Part shown: positions 35,949 through 47,419 of the stretch, one piece after another
Layout: each line of letters begins with the position of its first letter
Position numbering within the stretch: position 1 is the stretch's first letter
Assembly (NCBI GenBank): GCA_037176845.1
Contig: JAYKXP010000033.1
Span: 124,001-188,000 of the forward strand
DNA: 64,000 nt
Reading direction: 5' to 3'
Origin: Paramarasmius palmivorus
Taxonomy: Eukaryota; Basidiomycota; Agaricomycetes; Agaricales; Marasmiaceae
Notes under the pieces: generated by a model
Told to the model about the DNA's origin: nothing
Databases searched by the model: none
Seen by the model: the letters and a program-made list of their open reading frames with translations, nothing else
Made by a program: the position numbers and the translations under genes

Positions 35949-37685
35949 ATGCAAAAACCAAGTCCCACCGCACAAAGTCAGTATCTCCAACATCCAGCGA
36001 AACGTAGGCTGACAACCTATTCAAGCAGAGTTTCAGTTTTACGAGAAAGTTCCCAATGAGATCTGGATTGCGATCTTTGACAGGGTTACCACTCCAAGAG
36101 ACCTTCTCCACCTCATTACAGCCTGCAAACATTTCTACTCCATAGGATGGTCGTCACTACACCGAACTATTTTCCTTGCTTCCACCACTCTCGACGCTTT
36201 ATGGGGAACGAAAACCACGTTAGAAGCTCTCCCTCCAGATAGCCCCCTACCCGCCACGATACAAGGAATGGTTATCGGTGGCTTCCTTCGACATCGATGC
36301 CTGTCCGCGCTGTCCGCGGGCGAGCCTCATGCCAGTATCGGTCCCATTATCGAGAAGTTTTACACGCACATAACAAGCTTAGTCTTCATCGGCGTCAGTC
36401 TTCCATCAACTTTTCTCCAGGCCCTCACCAGCCTCCATAAACTTCAGCGACTGCACTTCTACTCATCCTCCATCGAAGCGAGGAGCCCCACAGATCCTCA
36501 GCAGAGGACAGGGGATCTCGCTATACTCCGCCAGCTAAAGGATTTGCGGTTGTGGAGAAATGAAGGGTACCAACCCACTTCGCCGCAGACTTTATTAAAC
36601 ACACATTTCTATTCACCTCCACGTTTGAGGATCCCTGTGGCGCTCCTTCACATGTGCAAGAATATCCATACACTCCATATCGATTGGGAAGCTATGGTGC
36701 CGACAATACTCTGTCGAAATTTACAGGACCATTTCGTGGCTTTGCGCTACCTATGCATTCGCATGCCGCCACTCGAGGTCCAAAAGGAGTCCACACGGTT
36801 TTCTTCGTCGCTTTTCCCAAGAGTTCTTTCATGCTTCCACCAGTTGGAAGAGCTTAGGATCCTTGGGAACGTTCACATCGCTTCCGATGGTCACCTATCC
36901 TGGAATGGTACGATACCACCAATTCGAGGTTATACCGGACCACGCAACCTCGTTACTACATTCGACGTCATGCCGCCGCTAGAAAGTGTCACTTTCACAT
37001 GGGCCCCTAGCGCAACGAGTCACCCTACGGTTGCTTTGTTGAATGATTTGTTCTCTCGAATGACCTCTGAGACGCTTCAGGAGCTCAACATCTGCGTGGG
37101 TTTCTGGGATATGGAGTTGATCTATTGCATAACGTTCTGCTTTCCGAAACTGAAAGTGTTGAGGATCGCCTATACCGGTGGCCGCATTGACAACGTGAAT
37201 CAGAATGCTATACCTTTTATGATCCTCGCGCTGAAATTACTATTATATAGGAACGAATGCCCTCATTCGCCGCTGAACACCTGGCTCGCCTTCCCAACTT
37301 GGAGATCTTCCACCTCTTCTACCTTAACATTCCACGCCACCCGTATTGGGGATCGTCGTCCGGCGGGCAAGATGCTCAAAGGCGCACTCTGGAGAAATTT
37401 CACCAATATCTGCGCGGTACGCTTTCGCGCCCGGTTCCTCCCAAACTCCAGGTACGCTGGTCGATGTCGGATGAGGAAACCAAGGAGGTGCTGGCTGCTT
37501 GGAACAAGTACGCTCCGCGTCTTAGAGAGGTTCGGTTTACTGTGAATAGCCTATGGAGAAGGCTTATGCAAGGTGATGGCAAGTGGGGGGTATGGAAGAT
37601 GTACGACGAGCTGTCCGTGGAGGTCGATATGTTGGTATATAGTGATAATTTGGAAGCATGGAAGGAATTCGAATCGCTCCGGTAG
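35949..37685 (+). CDS. F-box protein, tandem copy 1
   Basis: Three exons (35949-35976, 36029-37194, 37251-37685) give 542 residues in phase. The N-terminal F-box (YEKVPNEIWIAIFDRV, RDLLHLITACKHFYSIGW) would bind Skp1 in an SCF ubiquitin ligase. The rest has leucine-rich, irregular repeats (HKLQRLHFYSS, LRQLKDLRLWRNE, HQLEELRILGNVHI, ETLQELNICV, PKLKVLRIAY) likely used to hold a substrate. The C-terminal block RWSMSDEETKEVLAAWNKYA and LEAWKEFESLR is shared with copies 2 and 3. The last intron sits at the same codon position in all three copies. Unlike them, copy 1 has no small second exon. The 28-nt first exon supplies MQKPSPTAQ. Confidence 0.88.
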
Positions 37686-37819
37686 TGATACGACTCGGTC
37701 CATGTTCTTGTACCTCTGTAGTCTTATCTTGCTTTCTTGTTTGTAGATATGCAGTCTTGGATTGTGTATCTAGAGGTACACCGTAATAACCTGCATCGAG
37801 ATCTGGCAAGCTGAACGCT

Positions 37820-38600
37820 CCTGAAATGGGTTGTATGAACACTCGCGGCATTCCGCTTATTTATCCTTCTCTTTCCCAACCACCATGTTGCTCATCGCTT
37901 CTACCCTCTTGCCATTCAGTCCTGCCATATATGTCATTGAATCTCCTCACTGGTCTTGTCAAGAGGCCTTTCTACTGTTTTCATTCAAATCACGGCTCGG
38001 AGAAAATTTTCGTTTTGCTTCGACACGCTACTCATGAAGGTGAGGATATAATAACCTTTTCCCCCATTCCATGGTCTTCCTAAAAGCTTCTGAGCTGATC
38101 AGTCTTGCTTTTAGTCAAGTTCTTGAGATCATGAGCGTCTTTGCGATGGATCATAGGTCGACATTTGAGCCGGGAAAAGGTCATGGGGCCAAAGGAGGAG
38201 ATTGGTGCGTTTTCTCAACTGACCATGTCTTCCCCGCTAACTCGTTTTCATTAGTTTCGGGCAAAAACTCGCTTTCTTCCAGTCCTACGGCGGAGGCTGC
38301 ATGTTAGCCGTACGCCGCAGACTGGGTTCTTGGGTATTGGCTGCATCAACGAATCGAAAGCAGGTCGTGTCGCTACAGTACGTCGTCAACCATCAGGGTC
38401 TTATTCAACCAATTTTAATAACACGGTGCTAGCCTAGTTCACATATCAATATCTGCATCCTTTTTCATGAAGTCGAGCGATGCTGTTTACAGTTCAGAAC
38501 CGCACATGTCACCCTTCAAAGCTTCATCGCTCTGCCTCTGCTGCGGACCCTCGCTCTCGGACATCGTAAAAGCCAACCATTTCAGACGCCAGACAAAGTC
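37820..38600. repeat. Intergenic duplicated block, copy 1 (partner about 41270-42035)
   Basis: Downstream of F-box copy 1 this block closely resembles the block downstream of copy 2, offset by about 3.4 kb. For instance ggtcgacatttgagccgggaaaaggtcatgg occurs at about 38156 and 41584. It keeps several short frames (HRSTFEPGKGHGAK in both) but these differ by stops, so I do not call a gene. Confidence 0.8.
38579..38597 (+). pseudogene. Relict first exon of an F-box gene
   Basis: The sequence accatttcagacgccagac followed by aaagtcagtgtctttag matches the first exon and donor of F-box copy 3 (accatgtcagacaccagac at 42012), but ATG has become ATT. No F-box body follows. It marks the site of a lost gene of the copy-3 type. 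Confidence 0.6.
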
Positions 38601-39212
38601 AGTGTCTTTAGATTGTAGCAAGTCCAATACTGACTGCCCTTTCGTCAGCCTGAGGTCATCACTCTAGGAACGGTTATCTACGTAAAATGGATCGTTCTTA
38701 TCAAACTGCGGTCGAACCTTGGTCGAACCCTTATCGCTCTGCGAATGCTCATCGGTTACTATGCGCAGTAGCAGCTTCATTGAATATGAATGGCCGTGAT
38801 CAAACTGCGGTTGGACCCTAAGGTCTAAGGGCTCCTAAGTGTCGCTTCCTTCATAGGTACGCTCTCCCGATGCTTCACCCTCAATTCCGATGTCTCAAAC
38901 GGCGTATTTCCAGGAATTTCGAAGATAATATCGTATATGTTCGGAAAGGCCGTTTCAACCAAAGACCAGGGTGCACAAGGCTGCCTTTTGTGGTCGGATA
39001 GTGCATGTGCTGTGCAGCGCATTTGACCCCTTCATCCCAAATCTTGATGAATGTCTGCATAGAAGATTTGACTTCTTCATCTTCGATGCTCATGTGCAGT
39101 TGCTGCGTGCACTGCGGTGGGAATAGCAAGGCTGGCCACACTATTTCCACATTCCTGGCATATATAATCTGCTTTCGCTTCGCTTTGCACATCAGCCCTC
39201 CTCTGTCGTACA
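38601..39212 (+). promoter_or_regulatory. Upstream region of F-box copy 2 with TATA box
   Basis: A clear tatataa lies at 39161-39167, about 46 bases before the ATG at 39213. The stretch 39095-39210 resembles the promoter of copy 1. The rest of the interval holds no supported gene; it contains two imperfect copies of aaactgcggt(c/t)g(g/a)a near 38702 and 38800. Confidence 0.55.
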
Positions 39213-41103
39213 ATGGGAAAGCGAAAGCCATCCGATACCAAGGGTCAGTATCTTTAGTATCCGGTGCAGGGCTGGCTGGCTGACAACCCATTGAACCAGA
39301 TTCCAAACTGGGACAAAATGAGCTACAAGAATCGGGGACTATGGTTGTTAAGAAAAACAGGAAAAATCATCGACAGAGGAAGCGGTAGGACACTCGCTTA
39401 ACCGGTTTGAACGTTGAACTGACTACCAGCTCCGCAGTCCTCTACAGATATACAAAAGAGTTCCGAACGAAATATGGCTCGCAATATTTGACTACGTCAC
39501 TGCTCAACGGGATCTTCTTCACTTTCTCACAGTCTGCAAACGTTTTTACGCTCTAGGACGGCCAACCCTATATCGAACCATATTCTTCACGCCCATCACT
39601 TTTGGTGCTCTGCGGAGAATCCAGACAACACTGGAAACACTACCGAATGACAGTCCCTTACTATTGGTCGCACAGGGAATGGTTGTCGGTGGGCTTGCTG
39701 AATTCATGCCAAGGCGCGAGTCAGTAAATCCTTACGCCTGCGTTGGGCCCATTATTGCGAAGTCATTCTCCGCACGCATGACAAGCTTGGTCTTCGTCGG
39801 TGTCACTCTATTATCAACTATTCACCATGTTCTCTCCAATCTCCCCAACCTCCAGCGACTTCACTTCTACTCGTCCTACATCGAAGCAGGGGCCAACACC
39901 GCCTGGCTGGAAGATCGTCGACGAAGGTCGAAGAAGCTCGCTATACTCCCTCAACTGAGGGAATTGCGATTATGGAGAAATGAATGGTATAAGACTACCC
40001 CACAGCCGCTCACTATCCTCGAACAGCGGGTACCCACAGCGCCGTGTGGATACATGAGGACTCTTATGTCGCTCCTTCACATATGCCAAAAGATGCACAC
40101 ACTCTATATCGACTGGAATGCTGCAGTCCCCAGAATATTGTGCTGGATCTTTCAGAACAATCCCGTAACTCTGCGTTACCTATGCCTTCGGATGCCACCA
40201 ACCGAGGCCCAGGTACAGAACACAGGATTCTCTGCTTCGCTTCTTCCGACAGTTCTTTCGTGCTTCCCCCAGTTGGAAGAGTTCCGGGTTATTGGAAACG
40301 TTCATATCGCTGGGAATAGGACCTGGCATGGTGCACCTCCGCCTCTTCGAATCTATACGGGACCGCACACAGTCATTTCTGCGTTTGAGGATATACCTGC
40401 GTTGGAACGTGTTACTTTCACACACCACCCAGGTGCCATCTTACCACGAGTTGACACCCTGAGTGACGTATTCTCCCGGATGTCCTCCGCCAGCCTTCAA
40501 GAACTCAATGTCTACGTACATTGCTGGGACGAGGAGTTGATCTATTGCATCAGGTACTGCTTTCCGCAGTTGAAGGTGCTGAGACTTTCCTATGCTGATG
40601 GCCACGTTAATGAGGTGAGTCGAAAATACTCATAAGCTTGTTGGAGGCTCATGTGGGTACAGGATGGAATGGCCCCGTTTGCCGCTGAACATATGGTTTG
40701 CCTCAGGAACCTAGAGATCTTCCACCTTTGCTACCTTATCCTTCCGCCCCACTCGTCCCAGGGAGTACTTTACCACCCTCGAGGCACTCAAGGGTGCACA
40801 TTGCGGGACTTCCATGCTTATCTCCGTGGTGCACTCTCATGCCCCACTCTTTCTGAATCTCCGGTTCGTTGGTCTATGTCGGATGAGGAAACGAAGGAAC
40901 TATTGGTTGCGTGGAACAAGTACGTTCCGCACCTCAGAGAGGTTCGGTTTACTGCGAATGGGATATGGAGAAGGCACATGCAGAGTGACGGTCAATGGGG
41001 GGTATGGAAGATGTATGATGAGCTTTCTGTGCAGAAAGATCTGTTGGTTTACAATGATAGTCTAGAAGTGTGGAAGGAATTCGAATCGCTTCGGCAGCAA
41101 TAA
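39213..41103 (+). CDS. F-box protein, tandem copy 2
   Basis: Four exons (39213-39243, 39300-39384, 39438-40614, 40663-41103) give 577 residues in phase. The first two exons encode a basic N-terminal tail (MGKRKPSDTK, then KKNRKNHRQRKR) that could act as a nuclear signal. The F-box is KRVPNEIWLAIFDYV with RDLLHFLTVCKRFYALGRPT. The same leucine-rich pattern as copy 1 follows (NLQRLHFYSSYIEA, LPQLRELRLWRNE, PQLEEFRVIGNVHIAG, ASLQELNVYVHCW, PQLKVLRLSYADG), then RWSMSDEETKELLVAWNKYV and the terminal LEVWKEFESLRQQ. Copies 1 and 2 share promoter sequence and 3' flank, so they come from one duplication. Confidence 0.9.
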
Positions 41104-41269
41104 GACTCGAAGTTGCTGTCATAACCTTGGAAATAGTAGCCATGTATGAATCGACATAAAAATGAATATCAAGTGTTCCCTACTACATATGGCGGACCAG
41201 TATCTTGCGCGCTTGTTTATAGATATACGGTCGTGGATTACGTATATAGAGATACATTGCATCAGGATC

Positions 41270-42035
41270 GTCGGTGTGAACACTCGCGGCTGATTTCTCC
41301 TTCCCTTTCCCAACCACCATGTTGCTGATTGCTTCTACACCTTTCGCCATTCAGTCTTGTTATATATACCATTGAAACCCCTCACTGGTCTCGTCAAGAG
41401 CCTTTTTTTTCTGTTGTTATCAAATGATGACCCGGAGAAGCTTTCGTTCTTCTCCGAGATGCTACTCACGGTGAGTGTATACAACTGTCTTTTTCCCCAC
41501 TCCATCGTCTTGCCAAAAGTTTCTGGGCTCATCGGTCTTGCTTTCAGTCAAGTTCTGATTATGAGCGTCTGTTAGATGGATCATAGGTCGACATTTGAGC
41601 CGGGAAAAGGTCATGGAGCCAAAAGAGGAGACTGGTGCGTTCTCTCAACTGACCATGTCGTCCCCGTTAATTCGTTTTTACTAGTTTCAACCAAAGATTT
41701 GGTCTCTTCCAGTTGTACGGTGGAGGCTGCAAGCTGGCGCACGCCGCAGGTTGGGTTCTTGGGGTATTGGCTGCATCAACGGATCGAAAGCAGGTCGTCG
41801 TTACAGTACGTCGTCAACCATCAGGGTCTTGTTCAACCGATTCTGATAACAGGGTGCTAGCCCGGTTCACGTATCAATATCTGTATCTTTCTTCGTGGAG
41901 TTCGTGCACGTGCAGACACATCAGGTGGTGATGCTCAGAACCATACACGTCACCCTAGGGCCTTCATTGCCTCTGCTGTGGACCCTCGCTTTGGGGCATC
42001 GTAGAAGTTAACCATGTCAGACACCAGACAAAGTC
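41270..42035. repeat. Intergenic duplicated block, copy 2
   Basis: Partner of 37820-38600. Here the block leads straight into the functional first exon of F-box copy 3 at 42014. The stretch 41104-41269 is the 3' flank of copy 2. Confidence 0.8.
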
Positions 42036-43890
42036 AGTGTCTCTAGAGAGTAAACTCAGATGGATACTAATCAACCTTACTGAAATCAGATCACTCTGGC
42101 GATGAGCAGCATTTGCGTGCCACGATTGCTCAGGGAGGGCTGCGCCGAAGTTCAAAGTGGTGAGCCGCACCTAATTTTGTTCCCCTTCTCGTCTGACACT
42201 GTTCTGTAGCAATCCAAGGATTCACAAGAGGACTCCAAATGAAATCTGGATCGCAATCTGTAACAAGATCACTCTTCCCCGGGATTTACTTCATCTAATC
42301 TTGACCTGTAAACACATGTACTCCCTAGCATGGGAATCGTTGCATCGAACCATATTCCTGACATCCTCGGCTGTGGGCAGGACCCAGGAGATGCTAGCTG
42401 CATTACCCCAAGACAGGTCTACACGAGGTATCGTAAAAGGGATGGTCATTGGCCGGCTTGACGACCGCATCGCCAGGCAATCTACCAGTGATTACCCCGT
42501 CGTGGAATCTGCCATCAAGGACGCGTACTCTACGAGCATAACGTCCTTGGTCTTTGTCGCGGCGACAATCCCGTCAACATTCTACGAAGTCCTGAATAAT
42601 CTCCCAAACCTCCAACGACTTCATTTCTACTCCGCTTTCATCGAATCCGACGATTCCACAGGCTGGCTGGAAGACGCTGAGCAGAAGAAGCTGCCCGTTC
42701 TCCCTCAGCTAAAGGAACTGCGACTATGGAGAAATGAATGGTACCACGTTCCCTCCACGCAGGTACATAGCCCTGACTCCGGCTACGTGAGGACCCTCGT
42801 GGAGCTCCTTCACCGAAGCAGGCACATACATATTCTTCATATCGACTGGAATACTGTAGTTTCTGTCAAAGTCCGTCAGTTCTTCCGACACTATCCCATG
42901 AGTTTGCGGCATCTCTTCCTCCGAACGCCACCAGTCGAGATCCAAAAAGAGGTCTCGGGAACCTCTTTATCGCCTCTCCCTCAATTCCTTGGATGTTTTC
43001 CCAGGTTGGAAGAGCTAACGGTCATCGGGAATGTCCACAACCCTCGTGACAGGAACCCGTTCTGGGTCTGGGATGGTGCAATTCCACCGATTCGAGCTTA
43101 TACTGGTCCGGTTGAGCTCGTCGAGGCATTTGTAGACATGCCCTCTTTGGAGCGTGCTACCTTCACATTCATGCAGAATCCGGGGCCGGAGAACACGGTT
43201 AGACCACCTACGGTAGCTTTGCTAACTGATATGTTCTCGCGGATGTCGTCTACGAGGCTCCAGGAGCTTCATCTATACATGGACTCGTGGCATAAAGAGT
43301 TGATGTATAGCGCGGTGCATTGCTTCCCACAGTTGAAGGTGTTGAGAATTGCTTATGCTAGCGGTCACGTCGACGAGGTGGGTCCTCAGCTATCATGGCC
43401 ATATATTTCTATAGGACTTACTATATGTCTACTCCAGGATCACATGGCCCCATTTGCTCCGGAGCATTTGGGCCGTCTCCCCTACCTAGAGACTTTCCAC
43501 CTCTTCTATCTCGCGCTTCCAAGCAATGCACGCTTACTGCCCGCCCGCAACGGTCACCAGCCAAGGAATCTAGATGTCCAAGAGCATACTCACCGGCGGT
43601 TTCATGCATACCTTCATGCTACGCTCTCGTGTTCTTCTCCTATACAGTCTCCCATTCGCTGGTCGATGTCAGATGAGGAAACCAACGAGGTGTTGGTTGC
43701 GTGGAACAGGTATGCACCAGCGCAACTGAAAGAGGTTCGGTTTACCGCAACTAGTATGTGGAGAAGGACGCGGAGACGTGAAGGGAATGAATGGAAGGTG
43801 TATGAGGAGGCGCTTGCGAACGACGATGTGCCCATGATCAATGATGATTTGGAAGTATGGAAAGAATTTGAATCACTTCGATGTTTGTGA
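42014..43890 (+). CDS. F-box protein, tandem copy 3
   Basis: Four exons (42014-42032, 42090-42159, 42210-43377, 43438-43890) give 569 residues in phase. The first exon is only 19 nt (MSDTRQ). The F-box is KRTPNEIWIAICNKI with RDLLHLILTCKHMYSLAW. Leucine-rich segments follow (NLQRLHFYSAFIES, LPQLKELRLWRNEW, PRLEELTVIGNVHN, TRLQELHLYMDSW, PQLKVLRIAYASG), then RWSMSDEETNEVLVAWNRYA and LEVWKEFESLRCL. The 60-nt last intron is free of stops in frame, so retention would add 20 residues; its position matches the last introns of copies 1 and 2. This copy is the most diverged of the three and has a different promoter. Confidence 0.9.
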
Positions 43891-44089
43891 TACTCAAGCG
43901 CCCACACGGCTCGTATCTCTGTGTCTGTAGTCTTTGGAATGTTCAATGAATACGCTATTATTATGGGCCATTACTACTACTTCAGGAACAACGAACTGAA
44001 CATATAGGTATTAAAGCGCAGAGCAGAAGTTTCCAAGAAGACGAACCCGATCAACCAAAAAATGCGATACTCTGCGGGTCATATACATT

Positions 44090-45576
44090 TCACTGTGCGA
44101 GCGATGCCAGGCTCTTCATGCGTCTAATGAGTTTCCCTGCGGCTTTAGTTGCCTTGTCCTTGATGGTCCTACATTGAAATAAGTATACGACTTCATTACT
44201 AGGAGGGATGAAAGGACATACTCCTTTGGTGGGGCAAAGATGTAGAAGATGTGGGCAACTAAGATCCCTTTGGCATCGCTCTTTGGGAAACACTTCCTGA
44301 GTACCTTTATCTCCTCTTGCAGTCGCATAGCCGCGGGTGAGTCTTTGTCAGGCCGGAGATACGACGTACTGCAAATCTGTCTTCCAACGTCTTCTGCGGC
44401 AAAGCGACAGTGGACAGGAAATCGAATCTGCCGAAGGGAGGAGAAGTATGATCGCGTGAGTATTTCCCCCTCGAATCTGTGCACTGCAGCTCGCAACGAT
44501 TCAGGGGTCCAGAATCGCAGGTCACCGGGAAGATACAGAACCTCCAAATGAGGCTTGACTACCGGAGCCTGAGACAGATTATCAAGGAACTGAAGTACGA
44601 ACTCCGCGTGGCACGGTAAGTTCACCGCCAGGCTAAGTTTTCTCAACTTGGGGAGCTTTGCTAAAATGAGTGCCGAAAAACCTGCCCCGGACATGTCAGT
44701 TTTAGAACAGTACGGATTGAAATCCCGATGCCTACCTTGGGGATGGACTTCACAGGATAAGCTTACAAGCGTGGATCGGACCGAATGGAAGAATCGTGTC
44801 GTTGGGATTGAGAAAGGTTCTGGTCGATGATTGGTACCCAACATGTTGCAAGTCTTTAGGCGCGGAAATCGAAAATGAGAGAAAGACATGATAAGAGTTG
44901 CGTCAACTGAGTTAAACCCAATGTGGCCAATAGACGCGGACAAGCGATGGATGGCAGTGGTCTTTGGTATAAAGACGTCTGCGGTTCGGACCTTGATATT
45001 GCATAAATTCAAGCCGCGTAAGGAGTGGTAACAGTGGAGGACTCGGAAAAAGGTGTCGAGATCTTTGTGGCCTGACATCGTCACATTGGCGATACGAAGC
45101 TCCTGCACGTAAGAGAACATCCTTGTCAGAACCTCCAGACCTTCTCCCCAAAACTCAACCCATTCCAACCCGCTGATTTCCAGGCGTCTCAGGTCAGGGA
45201 AGATTGACGCAAATGTTTTCGTTCCATCGCGAGATTTCCATCCTATAATATCTCCAAACCATCGTGCAGGGCATAAGTAGTACGGATCATGCCAAGGCGA
45301 CCAGTTAATCTGAAGGGTACGAATGCGAGACATGGAGAAGGTCTCGTGGGGGCTTCGAAGAAGGCGAAAGAACCGAGATGCATGCTGGTATCGTGGACTT
45401 TCGTATTGTTTCCAGCGACGACAAGGGGGAATTGCCACAGTGTCAAACGCTCCTGGTCGAAGTAAACGCAGCCAGGCCCGACATACCAGGGCGCAGTTGT
45501 TCCGTTCTCTTGATTCAACGATTTCTCTGAGAATGAAGGGTATAAGCTCGGGTGGAACGTATGGCATCCCTGGCAT
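44090..45576 (-). CDS. F-box-like leucine-rich protein
   Basis: Two exons (45576-44222, 44168-44090; intron 53 nt) give 477 residues. The start MPGMPYVPPELIPFILREIV followed by NNCALVCRAWLRLLRP is an F-box pattern. Later segments are leucine-rich (IRTLQINWSPWH, DLRRLEISGLEWVEFW, SYVQELRIANVTM, HSLRGLNLCNIKV, PKLRKLSLAVNLP, LEVLYLPGDLRFW). The C-terminus is a basic helix (DKATKAAGKLIRRMKSL) that is obtained only after splicing. An in-frame TTG lies 24 bases upstream of the chosen ATG. The gene is not a close copy of the three plus-strand F-box genes next to it and faces copy 3 tail to tail at a distance of 199 bp. Confidence 0.87.
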
Positions 45577-47419
45577 CTTCAGGCTCCTGGCCTCGTTCAA
45601 CCTCGTTTGCAGCTGGGGTGAGTCATAGTCAGCATGACAGGCTCAGCCTGAGAAGTGATGATTAGTATCTGACCTTGCGGAGAGTTGCTCAGCGATGAAA
45701 ACTCTAAGAGCGTAGCAAGAGGCGTGGGGTTGTTGGATGAAGGAGTGGCTTCGTGTCAAGGTTTGGGGTGAACGCTGTTGTCCAGCCTCGTTTATTTTGT
45801 CGGAGTCTTTATCTTTACGTACCTCTCCTACGACGCCGACGTAATAGCAGTTCCGCAGTGATGGCATTCGATATTCTTTCTTTGTCTGTAAAAGGCTTCT
45901 CCCAGACCACCGAATGGGAGAGTATTGAGCATTCTATGTTGAGGCCATGAGCCTAAACGCTGGACACAACTGGAGCCAAAACAGAGCAAGGTGATGGCCT
46001 GTGATGACCGTACGGGTGTTATTCCAGCCGAATTTTTTGTATCGGACGGTTACCATGTGCCTGAAAGGGATTGTCCAAGAGCAAAGTGTCCGTCGTTTCG
46101 ATATTCCAGTAATCGAGGACATACACACAAGACACCATACAGTGGAACCGTGGTTTGGTATGTTGAAGTATATTGAGGTATGTTGAGGCACACGAAGTTG
46201 AACCATATTTTTTTTCGACGATTTGAACGTTCCCCCGCTCGTGATAGATAAAAGTGATCTGCCTCCAATGCCGCCAGGCATACATACACTCAGATCGACA
46301 CGATGACTCTCCTCTACATGATGCATATGTCCGACGATTGCACCCAGTACTAGACAGCGAGCAGCTCGTCGCTTCTGTCAACTGTGGTGTCATGAGTGTT
46401 CGCATTCTCAGTGCTGAGAGTAACACACACATATATATCCAAGCGGTCCGATGTTGCAGAGACGAGAGAATTGATTGGCTTCCTATCTCGGTCTGTGCTG
46501 TTCGTTACGAAGGGTCAGTAGGCTGACGGCTGGTAACAGCACCCAATCTCACCTGCGTAGGCTCGCACGTTTGGAGGTGCTTTTCAAGAAGGATTATGGG
46601 GGTAACTTGCTGAAGAAACCAGGGTGCTGGCCAGTGCCGGAAGAAAGGGATTGGCGATACCACTTGTAGCTTTCTGAATATCGGGCGATTCATCCATGTC
46701 TCCATGTCCTGAGTAGCTAGAAGCCACAAAAGATGATTTGTTGAAACGTCGTTCATTCCTGGAAGATTCCATTCACATACCATCTTTATCTAACGCGACA
46801 AGCCAGTACCACCTGTTCTCCAAAGCTGCCTCTGCATGCTGTGTAAATTCCGTCTCTATGCCTCGTAAACTGTCTGAGTGTAAGGTTACCGCTTTGGGGA
46901 GGCTCAGACATCAAGAAAAACAAACTTTTGTTGACATTGTGGTCCTGTAAAAGTCGGAAATTGAACCTAACGAGACTTTTGAGGAATTTTACAGTTCAGA
47001 GAGAGTGGAGCAGGAGGGTTGGAGGAGTGAGCAACATCCGAATATCCTCGCACACGTTTTGAGGGCTAAATCGCGAAGTGTTTCTATTAGACGAAGACGG
47101 TTAAGTTGCAAAAGTGGGCTAGTTCACTCACCGACTAGCACCGAGGAAGTATTGGATCCCCTCCCTGAAGCTTCGCGAGCGGATCCATTGAGGATAGAAA
47201 TCTGGAACAACAAAAGGTTTTCAACGTCTGCCTGCCTGCCTACAGGTGTCACTAGGTGTCACTTCTGCCAATATCTCGGCTGAAACGGACGGTTACGGAC
47301 CTCGACTTACTAAGTAATACCGACCGCCCGAAGGTCACGCACGTGGCCAGATTGTGTCTTTTCTCCGCTTCTCATCATGAATGCTTCATTCTCGCTCTCT
47401 TTAAACCTTCAGACTTGGG
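45577..47419. other. Intergenic; one coding-like stretch near 46950-47230
   Basis: Most of this interval shows nothing. From about 46954 to 47230 one plus-strand frame is open and reads like protein (ETFEEFYSSERVEQEGWRSE, PLPEASRADPLRIEIWNN). It has no clear start, and I do not recognise it, so I do not call a gene. The pfkB promoter must lie in the last few hundred bases. Confidence 0.4.

Noticed and set aside
42724..42945. Minus-strand frame inside F-box copy 3
   Set aside because: Antisense shadow of a well-supported exon.
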